Under the pieces are notes generated by a model. The model was not told the DNA's origin. It made no database searches and saw only the letters and a list, made by a program, of their open reading frames with translations. 43,594 nt of DNA, from NCBI GenBank assembly GCA_937892115.1, contig CALAUI010000017.1, positions 1-43,594 on the forward strand. The letters are read 5' to 3'. Both the position numbers and the translations under genes were made by a program. Shown in pieces: positions 32,739 through 40,180 of the stretch (positions within the stretch are counted from its first letter, which is position 1; the number at the start of each line of letters is the position of its first letter). The DNA is from an uncultured Clostridia bacterium (GTDB lineage: Bacteria; Bacillota; Clostridia; Oscillospirales; Acutalibacteraceae).

Positions 32739-33940
32739 TGTCAAAGAAAATAAAGCTTCAGGGCCTTTCAATGAAAAATGCCCTTGATTTCAAAAATCTT
32801 CCCCTCACCCGTGACGAAATCATCAACAACACTCCGCTCAAAGAGGTTGACGGTAAATTTGCAATCAACGAAAATGCAAAAGCACTCCATCCCGACAGAC
32901 AGGATCTGGTAATCCTCGATATCATTGATCATTGCGATGCAAAGACCTTTGTAATCGGTAATGCAGACGGCAAACCCGTTGCATATTTCAGAGCAGGTCA
33001 GTATCTTTCCGTTTCAATGAAATTTGACGGCTCAATCCTTACCAGACCTTACTCAATAAGTTCCTCACCCAAATGGGCAAAGGAAGGCAAATACGCGGTA
33101 ACCATCCGCAGAAATCCCAACGGCTACGCCGCAGACAAGGCACTTGACAGTTTCAAGGTAGGCGATGCAGTCACCGTATCCGCTCCCGAAGGAAACTTCT
33201 ACTATGAAGAGCTCCGCGATGCAAAGGACGTAATCGCACTTGCAGGCGGCAGCGGTATCACTCCCTTCCTTTCAATGGCTTATGCAATCCGTGACGGCAT
33301 TGAGGATTTCAATCTCACAATCATCTTCGGCTCAAGAAATTACGACTCAATTCTCTTCAGAGACGAGCTTGATGCAATCGCTTCGGAATGCTCAAAGGTT
33401 AAGGTCGTTCACGTGCTTTCCGATGAGGAAAAAGATGGCTTTGAAAAGGGCTTCATCACTTCCGATATCATCAAAAAATATGCTCCCGAAGGCATCTATT
33501 CAATCTTTATGTGCGGCCCCGAAGCAATGTATCGCTTTGCAGACGGTGAAATCGCAAAGCTCGGTCTTGAAAGAAAATACGTACGCAAGGAGCTTCAGAG
33601 CGTAACAAAGAACGTTTCTTCCCTTCCCGCATATCCCGCCGAAGCAGAAGGAAAGGTATTCAGATGCAAGCTTGTAAGAGGCGAAGAAGTATATGAATTT
33701 GATGCAAGAGCCGATGAGCCCGTACTCGTTGCAATAGAAAGAGCAGGCATTCAGGCACCCTCACGCTGCCGCTGCGGTGAATGCGGATGGTGCAGATCCA
33801 AGCTTCTCAAGGGCGACGTTTATATCCCCGAGTCAACAGACGGCAGACGCTGGGCAGACAAGGAAAACGGTTATATTCATCCCTGCGCATCCTTCCCCGT
33901 TTCCGACCTTGAAATAGAAGTTCCCGGTTACTATTATTGA
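32738..33940 (+). CDS. Ferredoxin-NADP reductase-like protein with C-terminal 2Fe-2S domain
   Basis: A 400-aa electron-transfer protein overlapping the preceding gene by one base. An ~80-residue N-terminal extension precedes the FAD domain with RPYSISS, then the NAD(P) domain with GGSGITPF and FMCGPEAMY, and a plant-type 2Fe-2S ferredoxin domain at the end with SRCRCGECGWC and a last Cys in HPCASF. It should move electrons from NAD(P)H through FAD to the iron-sulfur cluster, and probably on to or from the CrtI-like flavoprotein. AAGGGAGG lies ahead of the start. Confidence 0.9.
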   Translation: MSKKIKLQGLSMKNALDFKNLPLTRDEIINNTPLKEVDGKFAINENAKALHPDRQDLVILDIIDHCDAKTFVIGNADGKPVAYFRAGQYLSVSMKFDGSILTRPYSISSSPKWAKEGKYAVTIRRNPNGYAADKALDSFKVGDAVTVSAPEGNFYYEELRDAKDVIALAGGSGITPFLSMAYAIRDGIEDFNLTIIFGSRNYDSILFRDELDAIASECSKVKVVHVLSDEEKDGFEKGFITSDIIKKYAPEGIYSIFMCGPEAMYRFADGEIAKLGLERKYVRKELQSVTKNVSSLPAYPAEAEGKVFRCKLVRGEEVYEFDARADEPVLVAIERAGIQAPSRCRCGECGWCRSKLLKGDVYIPESTDGRRWADKENGYIHPCASFPVSDLEIEVPGYYY

Positions 33941-33947
33941 TATATTT

Positions 33948-33983
33948 TCCTCCCCTTCGGTAAAACGAAAGGGAGGATTTTTT
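33948..33983 (+). terminator. Intrinsic terminator after the reductase gene
   Basis: TCCTCCCCTTCG pairs with CGAAAGGGAGGA (one mismatch), followed by TTTTTT. Confidence 0.9.
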
Positions 33984-34089
33984 GTGTCAGACTACCGGAA
34001 TAACGGAAAACGGAAAAGTCCGATCTGCGGCATTCCCTTTATAAAGGAAAGAGCGAAAATTTCAAGCCAAAATTTTTTCAAAAAAGGGC

Positions 34090-34118
34090 TTGACTAAATA
34101 AAACTACTGTGATATATT
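34090..34118 (+). promoter_or_regulatory. Promoter of the tRNA-Thr/tRNA-Tyr pair
   Basis: TTGACT (34090-34095), a 17-nt spacer and TATATT (34113-34118), 15 bp ahead of the first tRNA. Confidence 0.8.
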
Positions 34119-34133
34119 ATATGAGCGTTCTGT

Positions 34134-34209
34134 GCTGGTGTAGCTCAGTTGGTAGAGCAGCTGATTTGTAATCAGCAGGTCGGGGGTTCGAGTCCGTCCA
34201 CCAGCTCCA
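34134..34209 (+). tRNA. tRNA-Thr (anticodon UGU)
   Basis: A 76-nt cloverleaf: acceptor GCTGGTG/CACCAGC, D-arm GCTC/GAGC, anticodon stem GCTGA/TCAGC around TTTGTAA (anticodon TGT), discriminator T and encoded CCA. It reads ACA and probably other ACN codons. The T-stem GGGGG/CCGTC is imperfect: a G-G mismatch at the middle pair and one G-U. The other tRNA-Thr of the window has a fully paired T-stem. Confidence 0.93.
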
Positions 34210-34231
34210 TCAAATATTCAGAACAAAATAC

Positions 34232-34316
<85 letters not shown>

Positions 34317-34322
34317 AATAAG

Positions 34323-34361
34323 TTGCCTGATTTGTCTACCGGACAGATTAGGCAATTTTTT
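34323..34361 (+). terminator. Intrinsic terminator of the tRNA pair
   Basis: TTGCCTGATTTGTC (34323-34336) pairs with GACAGATTAGGCAA (34342-34355), two wobbles, followed by TTTTTT. Confidence 0.9.
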
Positions 34362-34696
34362 GTTTCCGGGACATAAATCCCGCGTTTTTTTACTCAAATT
34401 TACTGAACAAAGCAGACGAAAAAGTTGGCGGTGGGTGGATTTGAAACCGCTCTTGAAGTCAGCACAGCGGCATGGTACAATACAAGCAGCAGGAAGGACG
34501 GTAGCACGATGGGCACGACAAGAGTCTGCACGACCTAACCGAAAAGATGGGATACGGAGGGGCAAATTAGAATTATTTATTGACTGAAATCACACCGGAC
34601 AAGTATGTCTATACTGTAAATACGGCATTTCTCGCTTTGTGTCGTGTTAAATAATTGTGATTTGAGATACTCTGTCTGCGAAAGGAGGAAAGAAAC
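34362..34696 (+). other. Noncoding stretch between tRNA-Tyr and the XRE gene
   Basis: No credible gene is seen in these 335 bp. A short minus-strand stretch (~34424-34460) loosely resembles a decayed tRNA T-arm and 3' end (GGTTTCAAATCCACC), and the sequence style changes here towards that of the XRE gene, so this may be the left edge of inserted DNA. AAAGGAGG at 34682 is the XRE ribosome binding site. Confidence 0.4.
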
Positions 34697-35215
34697 ATGG
34701 AACAGCTAAGAATAGGAGCCTTTCTGAAAGAACTCCGGAAGGAGAAAGATTTAACTCAGGAAGATCTGGCTGAAAAGCTGAATGTTTCCGGAAGGACGGT
34801 TTCTCGATGGGAGACCGGAGCAAATATGCCGGACATCAGTCTGCTGGTAGAACTGGCAGAATTCTATGGGGTTAGTATCCCGGAAATCATAAACGGAGAA
34901 AGGAAAAGCGAGACAATGAATGAAGAGGTAAAAGAAACAGCTTTAAGCCTGTCTGATTATGCAGAGGAGATCAACAAGAAAATCAAGATGAGATTGTTCT
35001 GGTTAACGGTTGCAGCGTTAATAGGAATGATAGCATTTGTAGCAATAGAGGCAATGGGATTGGATACACCAAACAGCTTGTATGAACGTATTGCCAGCGT
35101 AGGACTGGGTTTAAGCTTTGGAATGCTGATCGTTCTTGCCATGTATTTATCCGGAGCCCTCGGAAAGATAAAAGCAAGACGAATGATACGTAGAAATGCG
35201 CGAAAAGATAGATGA
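34697..35215 (+). CDS. XRE-family regulator with two membrane helices
   Basis: A 172-aa protein. Residues ~6-62 form a helix-turn-helix of the XRE class (LRKEKDLTQEDLAEKLNVSG and RTVSRWETGANMPD), a version common in Lachnospiraceae. A short linker leads to two membrane helices (~99-119, ~132-154) and a basic C-terminus. Such membrane-tethered XRE proteins are thought to regulate nearby envelope or transport genes. Its codon choice (more CTG, AGA and GGA) differs from neighbours and it follows a tRNA cluster, which suggests acquisition. No partner gene remains beside it. Confidence 0.88.
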   Translation: MEQLRIGAFLKELRKEKDLTQEDLAEKLNVSGRTVSRWETGANMPDISLLVELAEFYGVSIPEIINGERKSETMNEEVKETALSLSDYAEEINKKIKMRLFWLTVAALIGMIAFVAIEAMGLDTPNSLYERIASVGLGLSFGMLIVLAMYLSGALGKIKARRMIRRNARKDR

Positions 35216-35313
35216 AGTTTGCACGTTGAATCCCCGCTTGTCGGGCACCCGCTGGTGTACTTTTGGGGCAAATACCCTACCTCTGCGCACCGTTTGGGGC
35301 AAATACAGCATGT
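35216..35313 (+). other. Noncoding stretch with a 14-bp direct repeat
   Basis: TTTGGGGCAAATAC occurs at 35262-35275 and 35293-35306. No gene is visible. The repeat may be a remnant of an insertion or a protein site. Confidence 0.45.
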
Positions 35314-35349
35314 AAAACCTCTTTTGTCAGTCAGACAAAAGAGGTTTTT
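35314..35349 (+). terminator. Strong hairpin, bidirectional terminator
   Basis: AAAACCTCTTTTGTC pairs perfectly over 15 bp with GACAAAAGAGGTTTT around AGTCA; T-run on both strands. Confidence 0.8.
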
Positions 35350-35352
35350 GCA

Positions 35353-35530
35353 ATGATATCCGTTCCTTGCCGAACGGGTGATATACCTTCGGTATGATAT
35401 CGCACTTCACGCGATGATATATGCCTTCGGCATCTGAGGAACGAATATTATTTCATATTTGAGCGAAGCGGGAATATATCATACGGTATCAGCCGTATAT
35501 CATATCGCTATGAAGCGATATATCATTGAT
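35353..35530. repeat. Stem-loop array with ATGATAT/ATATCAT spacers
   Basis: Consecutive small hairpins: CCGTTC/GAACGG (35360-35377), ATACC/GGTAT (35383-35395), ATCGC/GCGAT (35399-35415), ATGCC/GGCAT (35421-35433), ATACGG/CCGTAT (35481-35498) and ATATCGC/GCGATAT (35502-35521). Hairpins in the left part are joined by TGATAT-type spacers, in the right part by ATATCAT, so the whole is roughly an inverted repeat; CGTTCCT (35361) can also pair with AGGAACG (35437). I recall comparable hairpin strings in other gut Clostridia, so this is probably a dispersed intergenic element; its role is unknown. No gene lies in it. Confidence 0.7.
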
Positions 35531-35578
35531 GGCAGCAAATTATTATGATACATTATATCATTTGTTTGGTTGAGTTAC

Positions 35579-35607
35579 AAAAAAAGCACGCTTCGGCGTG
35601 CTTTTTT
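35579..35607 (+). terminator. Bidirectional hairpin terminator
   Basis: AAAAAAGCACGC, loop TTCG, GCGTGCTTTTTT; perfect stem with A/T tracts on both sides. Confidence 0.8.
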
Positions 35608-35634
35608 CAATGTAATAAATCCCCATCTGAAAAA

Positions 35635-35666
35635 TATTAGCCCTTTTTCCGAAACCGTCGTATAAA
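35635..35666 (+). promoter_or_regulatory. Shared motif ahead of double-glycine peptide 1
   Basis: TATTAGCC, 15 nt, TCGTATAAA. The same words with the same spacing precede the second peptide gene (40117-40148). It ends 47 bp before the ATG and may be a promoter for an alternative sigma factor or a regulator site plus -10 (TATAAA). Confidence 0.55.
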
Positions 35667-35713
35667 CAGATGTAAGACAAATACAAACATCAGATTTACG
35701 GAGGTTAATTATT

Positions 35714-35935
35714 ATGAAAGACACAAAGGTTGAACTTAAAGAAACCGAGCTTGAAGCTGTCAGCGGCGGAGACGTTACAAGTGCAAACATAGTCGGAACG
35801 GTTAATCAGCTTCGCAGACCAACGGCAGAAGTTACGCCGGTCGGTATGCCCGAATTAAATGACGACGAAAAATACGTATTGCGTTCCGGTCTGACCGATA
35901 TCAACTCATCTTGTCTGAAAGATAATCTCAGATAA
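35714..35935 (+). CDS. Small peptide with double-glycine leader (1)
   Basis: A 73-aa peptide. Its first 19 residues, with LKETELEAVSGG at 8-19, match the double-glycine leader of class II bacteriocins and related peptides (ELxxVSGG), normally cut after GG by a C39-peptidase ABC exporter. The remaining 54 residues are hydrophilic, with one Cys and no obvious helix-breaking or Cys-pair pattern, so it is not a typical pediocin- or two-peptide-type bacteriocin. A PELNDDE stretch lies past the middle. GGAGG precedes the ATG. No exporter, modifying enzyme or immunity gene adjoins it. It could be a signal peptide, a RiPP precursor or an orphan. Confidence 0.72.
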   Translation: MKDTKVELKETELEAVSGGDVTSANIVGTVNQLRRPTAEVTPVGMPELNDDEKYVLRSGLTDINSSCLKDNLR

Positions 35936-36071
35936 TTATATAAAATTCTTATTAAAAGCATTTGCTTTTGAAAGCAGAAACATGATAAACGGGATTATTT
36001 ACGTAAATCAACGTGTATACGGTTTGCCGGGGCCCGGTTTATCTTAAATTTAACATCCGGGCATAAATCAG

Positions 36072-36101
36072 AAAAGGCAGGGGTCAGTCCCCTGCCTTTT
36101 T
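36072..36101. terminator. Bidirectional terminator between peptide 1 and the MFS gene
   Basis: AAGGCAGGGG/CCCCTGCCTT perfect stem, loop TCAGT, T-run of five on the plus and four on the minus strand. Confidence 0.85.
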
Positions 36102-36136
36102 GTGTCTTCTTTATCTTCCTTGCGGTTTTGGATGCG

Positions 36137-37633
36137 TTATATCGGAATTTCTTCCTCCATGCTCTTTTCGGCAAGCTTTGCCCTGCGTTCGGCAAGAGCC
36201 GCCTCCACCTGTGCCTTGTGCTCCTTATCGTCGTTTACAAATGCGATAACAAGCATATAGAGTGCTTCACCGATAATCGGGGCAAGCATGAATATTGGAT
36301 ACTGCCATTTATAGAATTTTGCGGACTGATGTGCAACGTTATAGTCTGCGTTATCGGAAATCGCCTTATATCCCAGGAAATTATACAGCGTGAAATTCTT
36401 TATCAGAGCGGAAATGCTGTTGGTGATTTTTTGGAAGAAGCTGAGCATTGAGGAGGAAAGTCCTTCTGTTCTCAAGCCGGTTTTCAGTTCAACCTCATCA
36501 ACCGAGTCGTTGATAAGCGATCTGTGAGCGATATCCATAAAGCTGGTAAATCCGCTGCTCACACCGATAATGATGCACATTATCAGGAAGCCCCTGAACG
36601 TGTTGTATTCCCAGCCGGGAATGATTCCGACAAAGTATGCAACGATTCTTGCGCCGATGATTGCCACCTGAGAAATCAGCAAATAACGCTTCATACCGCC
36701 GAATTTATCAATAAGCTTGTTGGCAAAGAATACGGAGCAGGCACCGGGAATACTCGAAAGAGTATCGTAGAGGGTTTCGGCAGTACCGCCCTTGAACCTG
36801 GGATTATCGTTGAACTGGGAGCGATAAAAATAAGTTCTGTCAATTCTCGGATACGCTTCGTGTATCGTCTTTGCGAGTCCTATGAGAATAAGAGTGGGAT
36901 TATGTCTTAAAACGGTCAGGGATTTGAAGAAATTTTCCCCTTCCTTTTTCTGAACGGGGACCTCCACTCTCTCGTGGAATTTTGATGCCCTGCGCGCCAT
37001 AAGCTGACCGCCGATACCGAAAATGCAGGCAAACATAACGAAGATATATCTTTCCTTCATTCCGACATTCTTAAGCAAATCCCAGAACGTGGGAAACAGC
37101 TTCGGAACGTATCCGCCGAGGCCCGCACCGATGGAAACCCACTGTGTAACCCTTGCTCTTTCGTGAGAATGAGGAGAGGAAAGGGCAAGCATTCCCCATA
37201 TTCCGACCTCTTCAAAGGAATAAAGCAAATCCCAGAAGAAATAGGTTGCAATAAGGAAAATCAGATTGAAGATATCGTTTTCAAATCCCGCAAGGAACAT
37301 TGCGATACTCAATCCGCCTATGAACGGAGGAACGTAGGTAAGGTAGGGCTTCATTTTCTGATAGGGCTTGTGTTCTCTTCTGTCCACAAAGTTGCCTACA
37401 AGGATATCGTTGATGGCATCCCATATTATCGAGAGTGTCATGATTTTGCCGACGTAATGGGAATTTTTGCCGGTTACAACGTGATTTTCATAGAAGAAAT
37501 TGATTCTGCCCGTGATGAATCCGCCGGTAATTGCCTGACCTGTGGCACCTGCCGCATAGGTCAGCAGCTCGCGGTTGGAAACGTGCTCATCACTTTCGTC
37601 CTTTGAAAACAGAAAGCCGAGGGGATTTTTCAT
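36137..37633 (-). CDS. MFS transporter of the GPH (glycoside-pentoside-hexuronide) type
   Basis: A 498-aa transporter with about 12 membrane helices. An N-terminal WDAINDILVGNFVDRREHKP segment matches the conserved helix 2-loop 2-3 region of GPH:cation symporters (DxxxDPxxG-like), and the large central loop holds SKFHERVEVPVQKKEG. By family it would import a sugar or glycoside with Na+ or H+. I chose ATG at 37633, which has GGAAAGGA upstream; an earlier in-frame start (37693) would cover the promoter. Single gene, convergent with peptide 1 and divergent from a metallophosphoesterase. Confidence 0.85.
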   Translation of the reverse strand: MKNPLGFLFSKDESDEHVSNRELLTYAAGATGQAITGGFITGRINFFYENHVVTGKNSHYVGKIMTLSIIWDAINDILVGNFVDRREHKPYQKMKPYLTYVPPFIGGLSIAMFLAGFENDIFNLIFLIATYFFWDLLYSFEEVGIWGMLALSSPHSHERARVTQWVSIGAGLGGYVPKLFPTFWDLLKNVGMKERYIFVMFACIFGIGGQLMARRASKFHERVEVPVQKKEGENFFKSLTVLRHNPTLILIGLAKTIHEAYPRIDRTYFYRSQFNDNPRFKGGTAETLYDTLSSIPGACSVFFANKLIDKFGGMKRYLLISQVAIIGARIVAYFVGIIPGWEYNTFRGFLIMCIIIGVSSGFTSFMDIAHRSLINDSVDEVELKTGLRTEGLSSSMLSFFQKITNSISALIKNFTLYNFLGYKAISDNADYNVAHQSAKFYKWQYPIFMLAPIIGEALYMLVIAFVNDDKEHKAQVEAALAERRAKLAEKSMEEEIPI

Positions 37634-37664
37634 AAGAATCGTCCTTTCCGGTTTATTGATATTC

Positions 37665-37693
37665 ATATTATCATACCGAATCCTCAATGTCAA
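37665..37693 (-). promoter_or_regulatory. Promoter of the MFS gene
   Basis: On the minus strand TTGACA (37688-37693), a 17-nt spacer and TAATAT (37665-37670). Confidence 0.75.
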
Positions 37694-37777
37694 ATTGAAA
37701 CGGATTTATTATTTTACGGATAAATATGGAAAAGCGTCATGAAATGTGCTATTCTTAATCAGAAAGGACGTGTATAT

Positions 37778-38944
37778 ATGTTAAAATTCAATACCGGAAA
37801 ATTCAAGCTGATGCAGATAACGGATATTCAGGACACCCAGTTCACGTCAAAAGATACCATTGATTTTATCTCGGCGGCATTGGAAAAGGAAAAGCCGGAC
37901 CTTGTCGTATTTACAGGCGACCAGGTGAAAAGCTACGGTTTTTCAATGGTACTTGGCTCAAAGAAAGAAAACATAAAAAAAACGATACGGAATATTCTTG
38001 CTCCTCTTGAGGAAAAGAACGTTCCCTTCACCTACACATACGGAAATCACGACGTGCCGAAGAAAACAGGAGACTATGATTATCAGACAGATATATACGA
38101 AAGCTCGCCCTGCTGTATAAACGGCGAAGCATTTGCAAGATACAAAAGAACGGATACCGTCTGCATCCCCGTTTATTCCGAAGACGGAAAGACACCCGTT
38201 ACGGCGTTATATATGATTGACAACTGCGGGAAGCTTCCCGGAGGCGGCAACGGAGTTCATCCCGATCAGATGGATTGGATGGACAGTACAAGCGATGCAC
38301 TTGCGAAAATCAACGGCGGCAAAAAGGTCCCCTCCCTCGTTTTTCAGCATATTCCCGTTTATGAAATGTATGAGATGCTTGACGAGGTAACGGAGGATAC
38401 GGAGGGTGCGATTGAAGGCAACTGCCGTAAGCGCGGCCATTTCTATAAAGTCACCGATGAAATGAAGGCGAGAGGCGAATTTATGGGTGAAAGCGTCGCC
38501 TGTCCCGGTACACCGTCGGAGCAGTTTGACCGCTGGCTGAAAACGGGCTGTATCATGGGTGCATACTTCGGCCACGACCATAATAACTGCTTCACCGGAA
38601 ACGTCAGAGGAATAAACCTCGGTTACACACCGGGAGCGGGCTTCAACGTTTACGGTCCCGACGTGAACAGAGGTGTCAGATTATTTGAATTTAACGAAAA
38701 CGAAGAAGGATACGAAACACGGGTATTATTCTATAAGGACATACTCGGCACGAAGGTACATAACGAAGTAAAAAGATATATCTATAACAGAGCGCCCAGC
38801 TCCGTCACAGCCGCCAAGCCGTTGATTTACAAAGGCGTTGCGGGTCTGGTCGGAATAAATGCGCTGATTGTCGGCACAGCCGTATACAAAAAAAGGCAGA
38901 AAATAACGGCAATCATTGACAAATCAAACCGTAAAAAGATATAA
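37778..38944 (+). CDS. Metallophosphoesterase with C-terminal membrane helix
   Basis: A 388-aa calcineurin-like phosphoesterase without signal peptide. Metal-site motifs: TDIQ (Asp16, with Gln18 where most relatives have His), VFTGDQ, YGNHD, FQHIP and FGHDHNN. The DxQ form occurs, as far as I recall, in a Dcr2-like subgroup of Clostridial phosphoesterases. Near the C-terminus a hydrophobic segment (KGVAGLVGINALIVGTAVY) precedes a basic tail, so the enzyme is probably tail-anchored. I chose ATG at 37778 with AAAGGACG upstream; an earlier in-frame start adds 13 residues. A secreted EEP-type enzyme follows 53 bp later. Substrate unknown. Confidence 0.88.
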   Translation: MLKFNTGKFKLMQITDIQDTQFTSKDTIDFISAALEKEKPDLVVFTGDQVKSYGFSMVLGSKKENIKKTIRNILAPLEEKNVPFTYTYGNHDVPKKTGDYDYQTDIYESSPCCINGEAFARYKRTDTVCIPVYSEDGKTPVTALYMIDNCGKLPGGGNGVHPDQMDWMDSTSDALAKINGGKKVPSLVFQHIPVYEMYEMLDEVTEDTEGAIEGNCRKRGHFYKVTDEMKARGEFMGESVACPGTPSEQFDRWLKTGCIMGAYFGHDHNNCFTGNVRGINLGYTPGAGFNVYGPDVNRGVRLFEFNENEEGYETRVLFYKDILGTKVHNEVKRYIYNRAPSSVTAAKPLIYKGVAGLVGINALIVGTAVYKKRQKITAIIDKSNRKKI

Positions 38945-38997
38945 TCACATTACATTATATTCAGCAAACTTTTTCTCGCATGAAAGGATACAGAAAA

Positions 38998-40086
38998 ATG
39001 AAAAAAGTATTATCGGTTATTTTATCTCTCCTGATGTTCGCCTCGGTCTTCATGGCATTCTGTGCCGCCGAGGAAGAAAGCGACAGCAACAGCATTACCG
39101 TTAAATTCCTCAACTGCAACGTTGCGGGGCTGCCCGATTTCAAGTCGCTCATCGGTCAGGAATCAACCGACGTAAAAGGAAACAGCAAACAGCTCGGCGC
39201 CAAATTCAATTCATCCGATATTGACGTTATCGCCGTTCAGGAGGATTTCAATTATCACAGATTCCTCACGGGAGAAATGAAAAACTATAAATATTCAACC
39301 AACCATACCGGCGGAGTCCCCGGCGGCGACGGACTGAATATTTACACAAGAAATATTCCCATATATAACGAAGCAAGACAGGAATGGCATTCCTGCTACG
39401 GCGGCATTGCCGAGGGCGATGCACTTACACCCAAAGGGATTCTGTATACCGTACTTGACCTCGGCAACGGAATAACGGTAGATTTCTACGACATTCACGC
39501 CGATGCCTTTGACGGAAACGGAAACGCTCTTTCAAGAGCCGCTCAGTATCTCCAGCTTCTGACCCTTGTGGGTGAAAACTCCGCAGACCGTCCCGTAATC
39601 CTCACGGGTGACTTCAACACGTCCATCCATTTCAATTACGGCGGAGAAAACAGCGCAGATGAGGAAATGATGTATGACCTTACCGATAAATACGGCTTTA
39701 AGGATGCATGGATAGAGACAAATAACAACGGCAATTACGACGATTTCTCCGAATGGAAGAAGCTTTATCCCAATTCATACTGGGGCATCTGGGACAGTGT
39801 TGAAAAATTCTATTACCGCAGCGGCGGCGGAATTGAAATCAATCCCGTTGATTTTGAATACTTTGTTACCGAAAACGAAAACGGCGAGAGTCTTTCCGAC
39901 CATAACGGAGCCGTATGCAATTTCACATTCACAAAGACCGACAGCTTTACGGAGGATACAAGAGAACTGACCGTAACAAGGCAGGGACTTTTCGCAAAAT
40001 TCATCAGCACGGTCAGGTGGATATTCAAGGACCTTGTATTCGTTTTCCGCGATCATTTTGATGAGCTCATCGGATTTATCAAATAA
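38998..40086 (+). CDS. Secreted endonuclease/exonuclease/phosphatase-family protein
   Basis: A 362-aa protein with a signal peptide (1-~23, cleavage near FCAA). The EEP fold is marked by FLNCNVAG, DVIAVQED (catalytic Glu), DIHAD, LTGDFNT and SLSDHNGAV (catalytic Asp-His), the order seen in sphingomyelinases, DNase I-like nucleases and inositol phosphatases. Outside the cell it would cleave phospholipids, nucleic acids or phosphoesters; sphingomyelinase-like activity is one option. A hydrophobic patch near the end (WIFKDLVFVFRDHF) may associate with the membrane. I chose ATG at 38998, with AAAGGA lying between it and an upstream ATG. Confidence 0.88.
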   Translation: MKKVLSVILSLLMFASVFMAFCAAEEESDSNSITVKFLNCNVAGLPDFKSLIGQESTDVKGNSKQLGAKFNSSDIDVIAVQEDFNYHRFLTGEMKNYKYSTNHTGGVPGGDGLNIYTRNIPIYNEARQEWHSCYGGIAEGDALTPKGILYTVLDLGNGITVDFYDIHADAFDGNGNALSRAAQYLQLLTLVGENSADRPVILTGDFNTSIHFNYGGENSADEEMMYDLTDKYGFKDAWIETNNNGNYDDFSEWKKLYPNSYWGIWDSVEKFYYRSGGGIEINPVDFEYFVTENENGESLSDHNGAVCNFTFTKTDSFTEDTRELTVTRQGLFAKFISTVRWIFKDLVFVFRDHFDELIGFIK

Positions 40087-40116
40087 AAAACGATTCCCGA
40101 AAAACTCCGGAAACAG

Positions 40117-40148
40117 TATTAGCCGGTTTTGTAAATCAATCGTATAAA
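40117..40148 (+). promoter_or_regulatory. Shared motif ahead of double-glycine peptide 2
   Basis: TATTAGCC, 15 nt, TCGTATAAA, as at 35635-35666. It ends 32 bp before the ATG of the second peptide. Confidence 0.55.
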
Positions 40149-40180
40149 GAAACGAAAAACAAAAACGGAGGGTCACCGAT

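Noticed and set aside
34424..34460. tRNA-like T-arm on the minus strand
   Set aside because: GGTTTCAAATCCACC resembles a T-arm but no acceptor, D or anticodon arm can be folded; at most a relic.
35353..35530. CRISPR array
   Set aside because: The repeats are only 7 bp, flip orientation, and the intervening units are hairpins rather than unique spacers; no cas genes are present.
36030..36044. GC-rich palindrome GCCGGGGCCCGG as terminator
   Set aside because: The palindrome leaves almost no loop and no T-run follows.
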